Shown here: positions 1 through 6,518 of the stretch, one piece after another
Layout of the letters: every line of letters begins with the position of its first letter
How positions within the stretch are numbered: position 1 is the stretch's first letter
IMG/VR virus record: IMGVR_UViG_3300043773_000549
Coordinates: 1-23,377 of that record
DNA: 23,377 nt
Strand: one strand, 5' to 3'
From: a virus
The notes under the pieces: generated by a model
What the model was told of the DNA's origin: nothing
Database searches by the model: none
Seen by the model: the letters and a program-made list of their open reading frames with translations, nothing else
Translations under genes and position numbers: made by a program

Positions 1-194
1 GAACCTTGTTGACCTTGTGAACCCTGAACACCTTGGAAGCCTTGTTCGCCTTGATGCCCTTGATAACCTTGATAACCTTGTTCGCCTTGATGACCTTGTG
101 CACCTTGAACGCCTTGCTCACCTTGATAACCTTGGAAGCCCTGCTCACCCTGTACACCCTGTACACCTTGGAAACCTTGAGCGCCTTGAGCACC
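1..194 (-). repeat. Collagen-coding repeat tract 3 (about 21 triplets, continues off the window)
   Basis: The Gly-X-Y pattern resumes after the Trp-rich module (KGAQG, GFQGVQG and so on). It reaches position 1 with no stop, so the tract and the gene extend further left. Confidence 0.85.
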
Positions 195-2618
195 TTTTTC
201 TGCTATCTTAGTCCAGAATATTCCTTCGGCAGGAGTATCTCCGACATTTCCTCCGTTGGCATTTATTCTATACCAAGTCTCGCCAGCGTATGTAGCAACG
301 TCACCAACGGCATAACTAGTACCAGGACCATACGCACCAGTAAAGTTCCATAGAGCATCGGCGCCTTGATCACCCTGGACACCTTGGAATCCTTGAACAC
401 CTTGATGCCCTTGGACGCCTTGATAGCCCTGTTCACCTTGTGAACCTTGCGGACCGACAATACCTTGATGCCCTTGGAATCCTTGTTCACCTTGATCTCC
501 CTGTACACCTTGGTGTCCTTGAACACCTTGGAAACCCTGTTCGCCCTGTACACCTTGGAAACCCTGTTCGCCTTGACGACCTTGAGCGCCCTGCACACCT
601 TGGAAACCCTGTTCGCCCTGATGACCCTGGAATCCTTGTTCACCTTGGTGCCCTTGCTCTCCTTGAACTCCCTGGAATCCTTGGTGTCCTTGATCACCCT
701 GTACACCTTGATAACCCTGAACACCTTGGAAACCTTGAGCGCCTTGTTCACCTTGATGTCCCTGAGCGCCCTGTACACCTTGGAAACCTTGCTCACCTTT
801 ATCACCACGATCACCAGTTCTTACGAATGTAATCGTCACATTTGCAAGATTTGGTAAACTCGTAACACCAGTTGTATGTGCAATTGGAACTTCAAAATAA
901 TTTAAAGTATGTACATGCGATCCATTAATATCAAAGAATGCAAACTCATTTACGTTTGCAGTATTTGCGACTTTAAATGTACCTTTAATTGTCGATGATG
1001 AGTCGTCAATTGTTTGTAGATAATTGAATACATTAGCACCAGTATCATCGATGTTGTCGATGTACAATCTGGTTGCACCACTGAAATTAGTATTATCAAA
1101 CTTTAAATTTGCAATACCAGGATCGGTATTTGCAGTATTTGTTAGGTAGACAAATTCAAATGATGCGCCGCCAAATTCGCCAGTATCACCTTTTGATCCT
1201 GTGCTACCTTGAACACCTTGGAAACCTTGTGCACCTTGTTCACCCTGGCGACCTTGTGCGCCCTGAACACCTTGCTCACCTTGATAACCTTGTGAACCCT
1301 GCTCACCTTGCACGCCTTGATGACCTTGAACGCCTTGTGAACCTTGTACGCCTTGATGACCCTGTACGCCTTGGAAACCCTGTGAGCCTTGTTCACCCTG
1401 ACGACCTTGGAAACCTTGCTCACCTTGGTGTCCCTGTTCACCTTGCACACCTTGATGACCTTGATCACCTTGAACACCTTGGAAACCTTGTGAGCCTTGT
1501 TCACCTTGACGTCCCTGAGAACCTTGAACGCCTTGATGACCCTGAACACCTTGGAAACCTTGAGCGCCTTGTTCACCTTGATGTCCCTGAGCGCCCTGTA
1601 CACCTTGGAAACCCTGTTCGCCCTGATGACCCTGGAATCCTTGTTCACCTTGGTGCCCTTGCTCTCCTTGAACTCCCTGGAAACCTTGCGAACCTTGTTC
1701 ACCTTGAACACCTTGTGCACCCTGTACACCTTGAAAACCTTGTGAGCCCTGTTCGCCCTGTACACCTTGATGCCCTTGAATACCTTGAGCACCTTGTCTG
1801 CCTTGATAACCTTGTGCTCCTTGTTCGCCCTGTACACCTTGAGCACCTTGAACGCCTTGAGCACCTTGAACGCCTTGGAAACCTTGCTCACCTTGATGAC
1901 CTTGAGTGCCTTGACGACCTTGAGCGCCTTGTACACCTTGAAATCCTTGCTCACCTTGATGTCCTTGGAATCCTTGTTCACCTTGGAAACCTTGTTCGCC
2001 TTGAACGCCTTGTGAACCTTGACGACCTTGAGCGCCTTGAGCACCCTGCACACCTTGCGATCCTTGAACACCTTGGAAACCCTGATGACCTTGAACGCCT
2101 TGTGAACCTTGTACACCCTGTTCGCCTTGTACGCCTTGATGACCTTGTGAGCCTTGAACGCCTTGTTCACCCTTCTGACCTTTTTCGCCTTGGCGACCTT
2201 GTGAACCTTGGAAGCCTTGTTCACCTTGTGGACCTTGATCGCCAGCTAGACCTGTGCCGCCAGTATCACCTTTTTGTCCCTTCTCACCTTGTACACCGAC
2301 AACGCCTTGTGAACCTTGTGCACCTTGCACACCTTGGAAACCTTGGTTGCCTTGATGACCCTGTGAACCTTGTGCGCCCTGTACACCTTGAAAGCCTTGT
2401 GCGCCTTGAATACCTTGTTCACCTTTGTCGCCAAATTCACCCTTTTGACCTTTCTCGCCTTGAACGCCTTGTGAACCTTGTGGTCCTTGTAAACCTTGCG
2501 GACCTGATACAGCAACAATTAGTTGATCCCAACTCGTGCCGTTCCATTGGTAAATTACATCACCAACAGTAAATTGTTGACCAGGTGTAGGCGAATCTGG
2601 AAAATTTGGTATTGTCAT
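1..2618 (-). CDS. Giant collagen-like tail fibre protein (C-terminal part lies beyond the left edge)
   Basis: The reading frame starts at ATG 2618, just after the stop of the upstream fibre gene, and stays open to the left edge, giving at least 872 residues. Residues 1-38 form a short module (FPDSPTPGQ, then YQWNG and W) of a kind common at fibre N-termini. Residues 39-482 are about 148 Gly-X-Y triplets, mostly G-X-Q with X = V, F, Y, H, S, A or E. Residues 483-601 are a folded non-collagen domain starting GGASFEF and ending TFVRTGD, a module type I associate with marine phage fibres. Residues 602-751 are about 50 more triplets. Residues 752-808 are a Trp/Tyr-rich module (WNFTGAY, YAVGDV, TWYR, FWTKIA) resembling small carbohydrate-binding repeats. 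Collagen then resumes to the edge. Phage collagen tracts form trimeric rods, so a long host-contacting fibre is inferred. The receptor-binding end is not visible. Confidence 0.88.
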   Translation of the reverse strand, partial: MTIPNFPDSPTPGQQFTVGDVIYQWNGTSWDQLIVAVSGPQGLQGPQGSQGVQGEKGQKGEFGDKGEQGIQGAQGFQGVQGAQGSQGHQGNQGFQGVQGAQGSQGVVGVQGEKGQKGDTGGTGLAGDQGPQGEQGFQGSQGRQGEKGQKGEQGVQGSQGHQGVQGEQGVQGSQGVQGHQGFQGVQGSQGVQGAQGAQGRQGSQGVQGEQGFQGEQGFQGHQGEQGFQGVQGAQGRQGTQGHQGEQGFQGVQGAQGVQGAQGVQGEQGAQGYQGRQGAQGIQGHQGVQGEQGSQGFQGVQGAQGVQGEQGSQGFQGVQGEQGHQGEQGFQGHQGEQGFQGVQGAQGHQGEQGAQGFQGVQGHQGVQGSQGRQGEQGSQGFQGVQGDQGHQGVQGEQGHQGEQGFQGRQGEQGSQGFQGVQGHQGVQGSQGVQGHQGVQGEQGSQGYQGEQGVQGAQGRQGEQGAQGFQGVQGSTGSKGDTGEFGGASFEFVYLTNTANTDPGIANLKFDNTNFSGATRLYIDNIDDTGANVFNYLQTIDDSSSTIKGTFKVANTANVNEFAFFDINGSHVHTLNYFEVPIAHTTGVTSLPNLANVTITFVRTGDRGDKGEQGFQGVQGAQGHQGEQGAQGFQGVQGYQGVQGDQGHQGFQGVQGEQGHQGEQGFQGHQGEQGFQGVQGAQGRQGEQGFQGVQGEQGFQGVQGHQGVQGDQGEQGFQGHQGIVGPQGSQGEQGYQGVQGHQGVQGFQGVQGDQGADALWNFTGAYGPGTSYAVGDVATYAGETWYRINANGGNVGDTPAEGIFWTKIAEKGAQGAQGFQGVQGVQGEQGFQGYQGEQGVQGAQGHQGEQGYQGYQGHQGEQGFQGVQGSQGQQG
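595..677 (-). repeat. 83-base exact repeat, block B copy 1
   Basis: Read base by base, this stretch is identical to 1600-1682, and mismatches bound it on both sides (C/T on the left, T/A on the right). The offset is 1005 bases, a multiple of three, so both copies encode the same peptide in frame. Exactness over 83 bases exceeds what G-X-Q coding requires, since synonymous positions are also identical. Confidence 0.9.
714..788 (-). repeat. 75-base exact repeat, block A copy 1
   Basis: This stretch is identical to 1539-1613 with mismatches just outside both ends. The offset is 825 bases, a multiple of three but different from the 1005-base offset of block B. The two blocks were therefore not copied as one unit. 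Confidence 0.9.
1539..1613 (-). repeat. 75-base exact repeat, block A copy 2
   Basis: This is the partner of 714-788. In plus-strand order it precedes block B, the reverse of the arrangement at 595-788. Confidence 0.9.
1600..1682 (-). repeat. 83-base exact repeat, block B copy 2
   Basis: This is the partner of 595-677. Here it overlaps the right end of block A (1539-1613) by 14 bases, whereas in the other copy blocks B and A are 36 bases apart and in the opposite order. Confidence 0.9.
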
Positions 2619-2623
2619 TTAGG

Positions 2624-5600
2624 TTACACTGGCATAGAAATTCTTGAAATATTTAGGGTATTCACTGCGAACACAGGATCAAATAATAAGCGCATTTGTC
2701 CAGAACTAATGTCTGAACTGAACGAACCTAAGTATGACCCTGTTGTTACTGTTGCATATTCTGTCATGTAAGTTGTTGTTCCGTTATGTAACAACATCAC
2801 TTCAGTTGCTTGATAATTTGCACCGCTCTTAATTTGAATTAAATATTTTACTGTTCTATATTCACTAACTGGTAAAATGTCAACAACAGTTTGTGCTGCT
2901 ACTGATGTTGTTCCTGTGTTAGCAGAAAGTGTAATTGTATTTACTTTATACTCTGTTGCTTTAACAGTTAATCTACCATTTGATTCAATCAATGTGCTTG
3001 TCACATTTAACTTTGTACCATTTTGTAATACTGATACATTGCCTGTAAATGTGTCACCAGAGCGATTTGCTTTTTCTTGATTCAATGTATTCGCAGATGC
3101 AGCAGAAGCCGCAGTGTTTGCGTCACTGAATAGTAGGTTGCTTGAAGTATTTACGACAGGTGATGGTGTGAGCGATACCCATTGAGTGCTTGTTCCATCA
3201 TTATAGTAAATGTAGAACTTACCAGTATTTGCTCTCCACCATAATGCAGTATTTGAATTTGCTGAACCAGGTGGTGTGTCTGAAATATAAAGTTCAGTGT
3301 TGCCATAAGCAGAAAGACCACTGCCGCCAAGTTTTGGATTATCAAATACAAGAATAACTTTATTATTTGTTGGATCGTCAGTTCCAGTAATAGTTAAGTT
3401 TGAAGAATTTGCTGATTGGAAATCAATTATTCTTCTTGAACCAATATCTGAACTGTCTACCTGAATTGGTGTTACATTTGCTACATTTGCTGTTTCATAT
3501 GCAGCATTCGCTTGATCGTGAGCATCACCAGCAAACAAGTATGCGTCATTAGCAGTTACATAAGCACCATTTGCTTGATTGTAAGCATTATTGGCTTGAT
3601 CGTATGCAAGCGCAGATTGTTGATTTCCAATTGCAAGAGTTGCAAAGGATGTATATGAAATGCCGTCGTCAGTCCATTCCCAATTATCAGAACTTTCATT
3701 CCAACGAATTGAAACGTTTGTGTTTGCGCCACGATTAACTGTGAGTAATGCATTGAGTAGAGGTTCGCCAGTTACATTTGAGTTAAGAACAATTTCATTG
3801 TCCTCAACTTTGATCATTGATACGTTGAGTACTGTACTATCACCAAGAACAGAAAGATTACCTGTAACTGTTAAGTCGCCATTGATTGTTGATAAGGTGG
3901 CATTTGAAACAGAAGTGACGCGACCTTTATCATCAACAGTAATTGAAGCAATGTTTGAACTATCACCATAAGTTCCAGCAATCACACCTGTTGTAGCAAG
4001 TCCAAATTCAACGTTAGCATTACCAGAAGCAGCGCCTGCACCAGCAGTAACACTTACTGTCACATCACCAGTGTTAACAAAATTAAGCTGTTGTTTGCTT
4101 AATGTTGACCCACCATTTGCAGAAACACGAACAGTATTTGCTGCAAGATTAGCAGTTGGTGATAATACATTATTAACATAAGTTCTTAGAGCATCAGTTT
4201 GCTCTATAGCATCTACCGCAAGCTCTTCTACAGTACCAATATATTGATCTAATTCATATACAGTATTTGCTGTCGCTGCTAATGATTTACTGTTACTATC
4301 AAGAAAATCATACAGCTGAACAACACCAGTTTGTGTTGTATTTGCTTCACGAATAGAAACATTTGCAACAACAACATTACTTGTGTTTGATGTACTGACT
4401 GATAATAACGAACCTCCAATCGTTTGAACTTTTAGATTTGCGCGTTCAGTTGTATCGTTAACCCAAGTTTGAACATTGTAACCAGCAAGATTGATTGAAT
4501 TTGCAGTCAGACTGGTAATGGCAATTTCATCACCAACAGTCGTACTTACTTGAGTGTTGCCGAGGAACAATGTAGTTCCTGACAAATACAAATCGCGGAA
4601 ACGTTTATTAGGTGTACCGAGATCGTATGTGACGTCTAGATCGGGAACAATATTTTGCGATATGATTGTTGCGGCAACATTCAAGTTGCCAGTCATTGTA
4701 TCGCCAGCCTTCAATACGCGAGTATTTGCGTTATCGTTTGCTGTATTTGCTTGAGTGTATGCTGCATTTGCTTGACTGTAAGCAGAATTTGCTTGGTCAT
4801 AAGCGGAGTTTGCTTGATTAAATGCGGCAATAGAATTTACATCATCGCCTTTAGCGCCTTGTGCGCCAGAATCGCCTTTGTCGCCTTTTGATCCTGTTGC
4901 ACCTTGCGCACCATCAATGCCAGCTGTGCCTTGTGCGCCAGCAAGACCTTGTGCGCCCGTGTCACCTTTATCACCTTTTGTTCCTGCATCACCAGCAAGA
5001 CCTTGTGCGCCTGTGTCACCTTTTGATCCAACAGCACCTTGTGCACCATCAACACCAGCTGCGCCTTGTACACCCTGAGCACCAGTATCACCCTTTGCGC
5101 CCACACTACCTTGTGGACCAGCAGTACCAGCTTCGCCTTTTTCGCCAGCAGCACCTTGAATACCTTGTGCGCCAACTTCACCTTTTGCGCCCGCATCACC
5201 TTGCGCACCAACAGCACCTTGTGTGCCTGCTAAACCTTGAAAACCTTGCGCGCCGACTTCGCCTTTCGAACCAACATCACCTTGTGCACCTACAAGACCT
5301 TGTGCGCCAGTATCGCCCTTATCACCTTTGGTGCCAGCAATACCCTGCGCACCTTGCACACCTTGCTCACCAATACCAGCAAATGTACCTGGAATACCTT
5401 GTGCACCCTGCACACCTTGCGCGCCTTGTACACCCTGAGAACCTTGTACGCCTTGGAAACCTTGATTACCTTGTGCACCCTGCACACCTTGCGCGCCTTG
5501 TACACCCTGAGAACCTTGTACGCCTTGGAAACCTTGATTACCTTGTGGACCAGATGCGCCAGCAATCGGAGTTCCACTACCAAGAACAACCGAGCCGATA

Positions 5601-5629
5601 GCGTTTTTATTCGTTAAATTGATTTTCAT
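2624..5629 (-). CDS. Collagen-containing long tail fibre protein (1001 aa)
   Basis: After about 23 residues a collagen tract runs to about residue 260, first G-X-Q, then mixed with charged KGDKGDTG units. Next comes an Ala/Asn-rich heptad-like stretch (QANSAY repeats, about 267-298). A segment with AGDTMTGNL and [15 protein letters not shown] follows, typical of marine phage fibres. A second QANNAY-type stretch lies at about 671-716, followed by a segment with LYISDTPPG and [11 protein letters not shown]. The last 95 residues ([23 protein letters not shown]) resemble a C-terminal domain common in T4-like marine virion proteins. A rod-and-coil trimeric fibre is inferred. The start ATG overlaps the stop of the preceding gene by four bases (ATGA), implying coupled translation. 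The stop is five bases before the next fibre's ATG. Confidence 0.9.
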   Translation of the reverse strand: MKINLTNKNAIGSVVLGSGTPIAGASGPQGNQGFQGVQGSQGVQGAQGVQGAQGNQGFQGVQGSQGVQGAQGVQGAQGIPGTFAGIGEQGVQGAQGIAGTKGDKGDTGAQGLVGAQGDVGSKGEVGAQGFQGLAGTQGAVGAQGDAGAKGEVGAQGIQGAAGEKGEAGTAGPQGSVGAKGDTGAQGVQGAAGVDGAQGAVGSKGDTGAQGLAGDAGTKGDKGDTGAQGLAGAQGTAGIDGAQGATGSKGDKGDSGAQGAKGDDVNSIAAFNQANSAYDQANSAYSQANAAYTQANTANDNANTRVLKAGDTMTGNLNVAATIISQNIVPDLDVTYDLGTPNKRFRDLYLSGTTLFLGNTQVSTTVGDEIAITSLTANSINLAGYNVQTWVNDTTERANLKVQTIGGSLLSVSTSNTSNVVVANVSIREANTTQTGVVQLYDFLDSNSKSLAATANTVYELDQYIGTVEELAVDAIEQTDALRTYVNNVLSPTANLAANTVRVSANGGSTLSKQQLNFVNTGDVTVSVTAGAGAASGNANVEFGLATTGVIAGTYGDSSNIASITVDDKGRVTSVSNATLSTINGDLTVTGNLSVLGDSTVLNVSMIKVEDNEIVLNSNVTGEPLLNALLTVNRGANTNVSIRWNESSDNWEWTDDGISYTSFATLAIGNQQSALAYDQANNAYNQANGAYVTANDAYLFAGDAHDQANAAYETANVANVTPIQVDSSDIGSRRIIDFQSANSSNLTITGTDDPTNNKVILVFDNPKLGGSGLSAYGNTELYISDTPPGSANSNTALWWRANTGKFYIYYNDGTSTQWVSLTPSPVVNTSSNLLFSDANTAASAASANTLNQEKANRSGDTFTGNVSVLQNGTKLNVTSTLIESNGRLTVKATEYKVNTITLSANTGTTSVAAQTVVDILPVSEYRTVKYLIQIKSGANYQATEVMLLHNGTTTYMTEYATVTTGSYLGSFSSDISSGQMRLLFDPVFAVNTLNISRISMPV
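4850..5560 (-). repeat. Collagen-coding tract of the 1001-aa fibre
   Basis: About 79 Gly-X-Y triplets occupy residues 24-260, with a break near residues 77-82 ([13 protein letters not shown]). The N-terminal third is G-X-Q and the rest mixes GAQG with Lys/Asp/Glu triplets, unlike the nearly pure G-X-Q of the left-edge fibre. Confidence 0.85.
5395..5547 (-). repeat. 72-base exact tandem duplication within the collagen tract
   Basis: Positions 5395-5466 and 5467-5538 are identical, and the match runs nine bases further to 5547. Each unit encodes eight triplets (24 residues), so the duplication keeps the frame. No base difference between the copies suggests a recent event or ongoing homogenisation. 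Confidence 0.93.
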
Positions 5630-5958
5630 CTAGTTACCTGAGGTGTGACTGTTACTATGCCTTCCATAATTCTAATTGTCACATCTGTGGTATCCATCAT
5701 TAAAATGTCATAAACGTAACGCCCTGGCTTGATATTGGCAGTAACTTCTGAAGCCATTGTTATCTTTAAATTACCGTTTGGACCATCGATGATGGTAACG
5801 ATTAAATTTGCGGTTAGATTTGTTGAATAGTGAGACTTGCGAAGTTGACCTGTGAATGTATAACCAGCGACACTCATAGGAGTGCCGTCGTCATTTTTCA
5901 AATCCATATTTGTTTGATAATCAGTTCCCTGATCAACAAATAAGTCTATATAAGCCAT
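5626..5958 (-). CDS. Small beta-rich virion protein upstream of the long fibre (110 aa)
   Basis: The preferred start is ATG 5958; a TTG one codon upstream would add one residue but is less likely. The protein begins MAYIDLFVDQGTDYQ and contains GYTFTGQLRKS, PGRYVYDI and the ending [10 protein letters not shown]. This layout occurs in short phage tail proteins, seemingly Ig-like or baseplate-adaptor folds, carried beside fibre genes; my recognition is of the pattern only. No signal peptide or membrane segment is seen. The start overlaps the stop of the previous gene (TGATG), and the end overlaps the 1001-aa fibre start (ATGA). The three genes are therefore translationally coupled, and a role in fibre attachment or assembly is inferred. 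An AAGAG ribosome-binding-like motif lies about eight bases upstream, inside the previous gene. Confidence 0.8.
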   Translation of the reverse strand: MAYIDLFVDQGTDYQTNMDLKNDDGTPMSVAGYTFTGQLRKSHYSTNLTANLIVTIIDGPNGNLKITMASEVTANIKPGRYVYDILMMDTTDVTIRIMEGIVTVTPQVTR

Positions 5959-6464
5959 CAATTATCTCTTAGATACTCGTATGTTAAGGTTTTTAGTGTG
6001 TCAAAATCAGAACAATTCACTATCCTTGTATCTGATGGCATATCTCTTAATTTTTGTTTTTTAGCGGCAATCGTTGTTTTTAACGCAACATCACCCGATT
6101 CGTCTGCTTTTTGATAATCTATGTCAAGTTGTTCTAAGTCTGCGCTTCTCATTGATCTGATATAATTCGCATGACATTCTTTAGCCTTTTCCATATTTAT
6201 GGTAAATTGAATTGGAGAAGAAACGTCGTCAAAATTGCCTTCTAAAGCAACCCAGTAACCGACATTTGCACTATTTGAAAGTGCGACCTTATCAAATTCA
6301 GCTTTATCGGTTGGATTTTCTAAATCTACAACTTTATATTGAGAGTTTTCAGGAATATCTTTAGCAATAACCTGTTCCAAAGGAAGAACCCCTGTAGGCA
6401 TTAAAATAGCGAAAGAACCACCATTATTCTTCAAATTATCGTTGGTATAAACAACTAATTTCAT
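5958..6464 (-). CDS. Tail-fibre assembly (chaperone-like) protein, putative (168 aa)
   Basis: The N-terminal half has a layout seen in small phage proteins next to fibre genes: MKLVVYTND, then AILMPTG, LEQVIAKDIP and YKVVD. The C-terminal half is helical and charged (EKAKECHANYIRSMR, LDIDYQKADESGD, KKQKLRDMP). This recalls the helical ends of Tfa-type fibre chaperones, but there is no clear match to a named family, so the function is inferred from layout and place. It is the first gene after the 54-base gap and is preceded by a good ribosome-binding site and a late-promoter-like octamer. Its TGA overlaps the next ATG. It could instead be a minor virion component. Confidence 0.75.
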   Translation of the reverse strand: MKLVVYTNDNLKNNGGSFAILMPTGVLPLEQVIAKDIPENSQYKVVDLENPTDKAEFDKVALSNSANVGYWVALEGNFDDVSSPIQFTINMEKAKECHANYIRSMRSADLEQLDIDYQKADESGDVALKTTIAAKKQKLRDMPSDTRIVNCSDFDTLKTLTYEYLRDN

Positions 6465-6473
6465 GTTAAAAAA

Positions 6474-6480
6474 CTCCTAA
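6474..6480 (-). promoter_or_regulatory. Strong ribosome-binding site for the chaperone-like gene
   Basis: The coding strand reads TTAGGAG nine bases before ATG 6464. This is a cleaner Shine-Dalgarno than most genes here have, as expected for the first gene of a transcript. Confidence 0.75.
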
Positions 6481-6493
6481 AGATATTTGTTTA

Positions 6494-6501
6494 TATTTAT
6501 T
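6494..6501 (-). promoter_or_regulatory. T4-type late promoter candidate (AATAAATA)
   Basis: The coding strand holds AATAAATA followed by an AT-rich run, 29 bases before ATG 6464, in the longest intergenic gap of the window. T4 late promoters are a lone TATAAATA box without a -35 element, and the looser NATAAATA form is, as I recall, described for marine T4-like phages. It would launch the chaperone and long-fibre transcript. Confidence 0.6.
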
Positions 6502-6518
6502 CATCAGTGTTTCGCTTA

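Larger units (their letters stand above)
366..815 (-). repeat. Collagen-coding repeat tract 2 (about 50 triplets)
   Basis: This is a second uninterrupted Gly-X-Y tract of the left-edge fibre, lying between its folded domain at 816-1172 and its Trp-rich module at 195-365. It opens with GDRGDKGEQG and is then almost wholly G-X-Q, with one GIVG triplet lacking Gln. Confidence 0.88.
1173..2504 (-). repeat. Collagen-coding repeat tract 1 (about 148 Gly-X-Y codon triplets)
   Basis: Nine-base units of the form GGN-NNN-CAR run almost without a break, read on the plus strand as CCTTG/CCCTG every nine bases. Gly and Gln codons alternate between synonyms (GGT/GGC, CAA/CAG). GC is raised: the line 1561-1620 has 34 G+C in 60, against 18 in 60 for 20461-20520. 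Charged triplets (EKG, DKG) are mainly at the N-terminal end. Confidence 0.9.

Noticed and set aside
1142-2224. 360-aa Lys/Val-rich open frame on the minus strand
   Set aside because: It is the same strand as the fibre but a shifted frame of the Gly-X-Gln codons; its composition is exactly what the shift predicts.
366-2504. CRISPR-like or satellite array
   Set aside because: The nine-base periodicity is fully explained by Gly-X-Y coding. There are no fixed repeats with unique spacers and no cas genes.
1109-2572. 487-aa Leu-rich open frame on the plus strand across the collagen tract
   Set aside because: It is the antisense reading of the CCTTG nine-base repeats and has no independent start signal. 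The minus-strand frame has a sensible N-terminal module and perfect Gly periodicity.
4861-5601. 246-aa Leu/His-rich plus-strand open frame
   Set aside because: It is antisense to the collagen tract of the 1001-aa fibre, with no fold or ribosome-binding site.
6194-6201. Late-promoter-like CATAAATA
   Set aside because: It lies inside the chaperone-like gene, with no gene start close downstream, so chance occurrence in AT-rich coding DNA is likelier.
6465-6518. Rho-independent terminator after the 461-aa fibril gene
   Set aside because: I looked for an inverted repeat followed by T residues and found none convincing.
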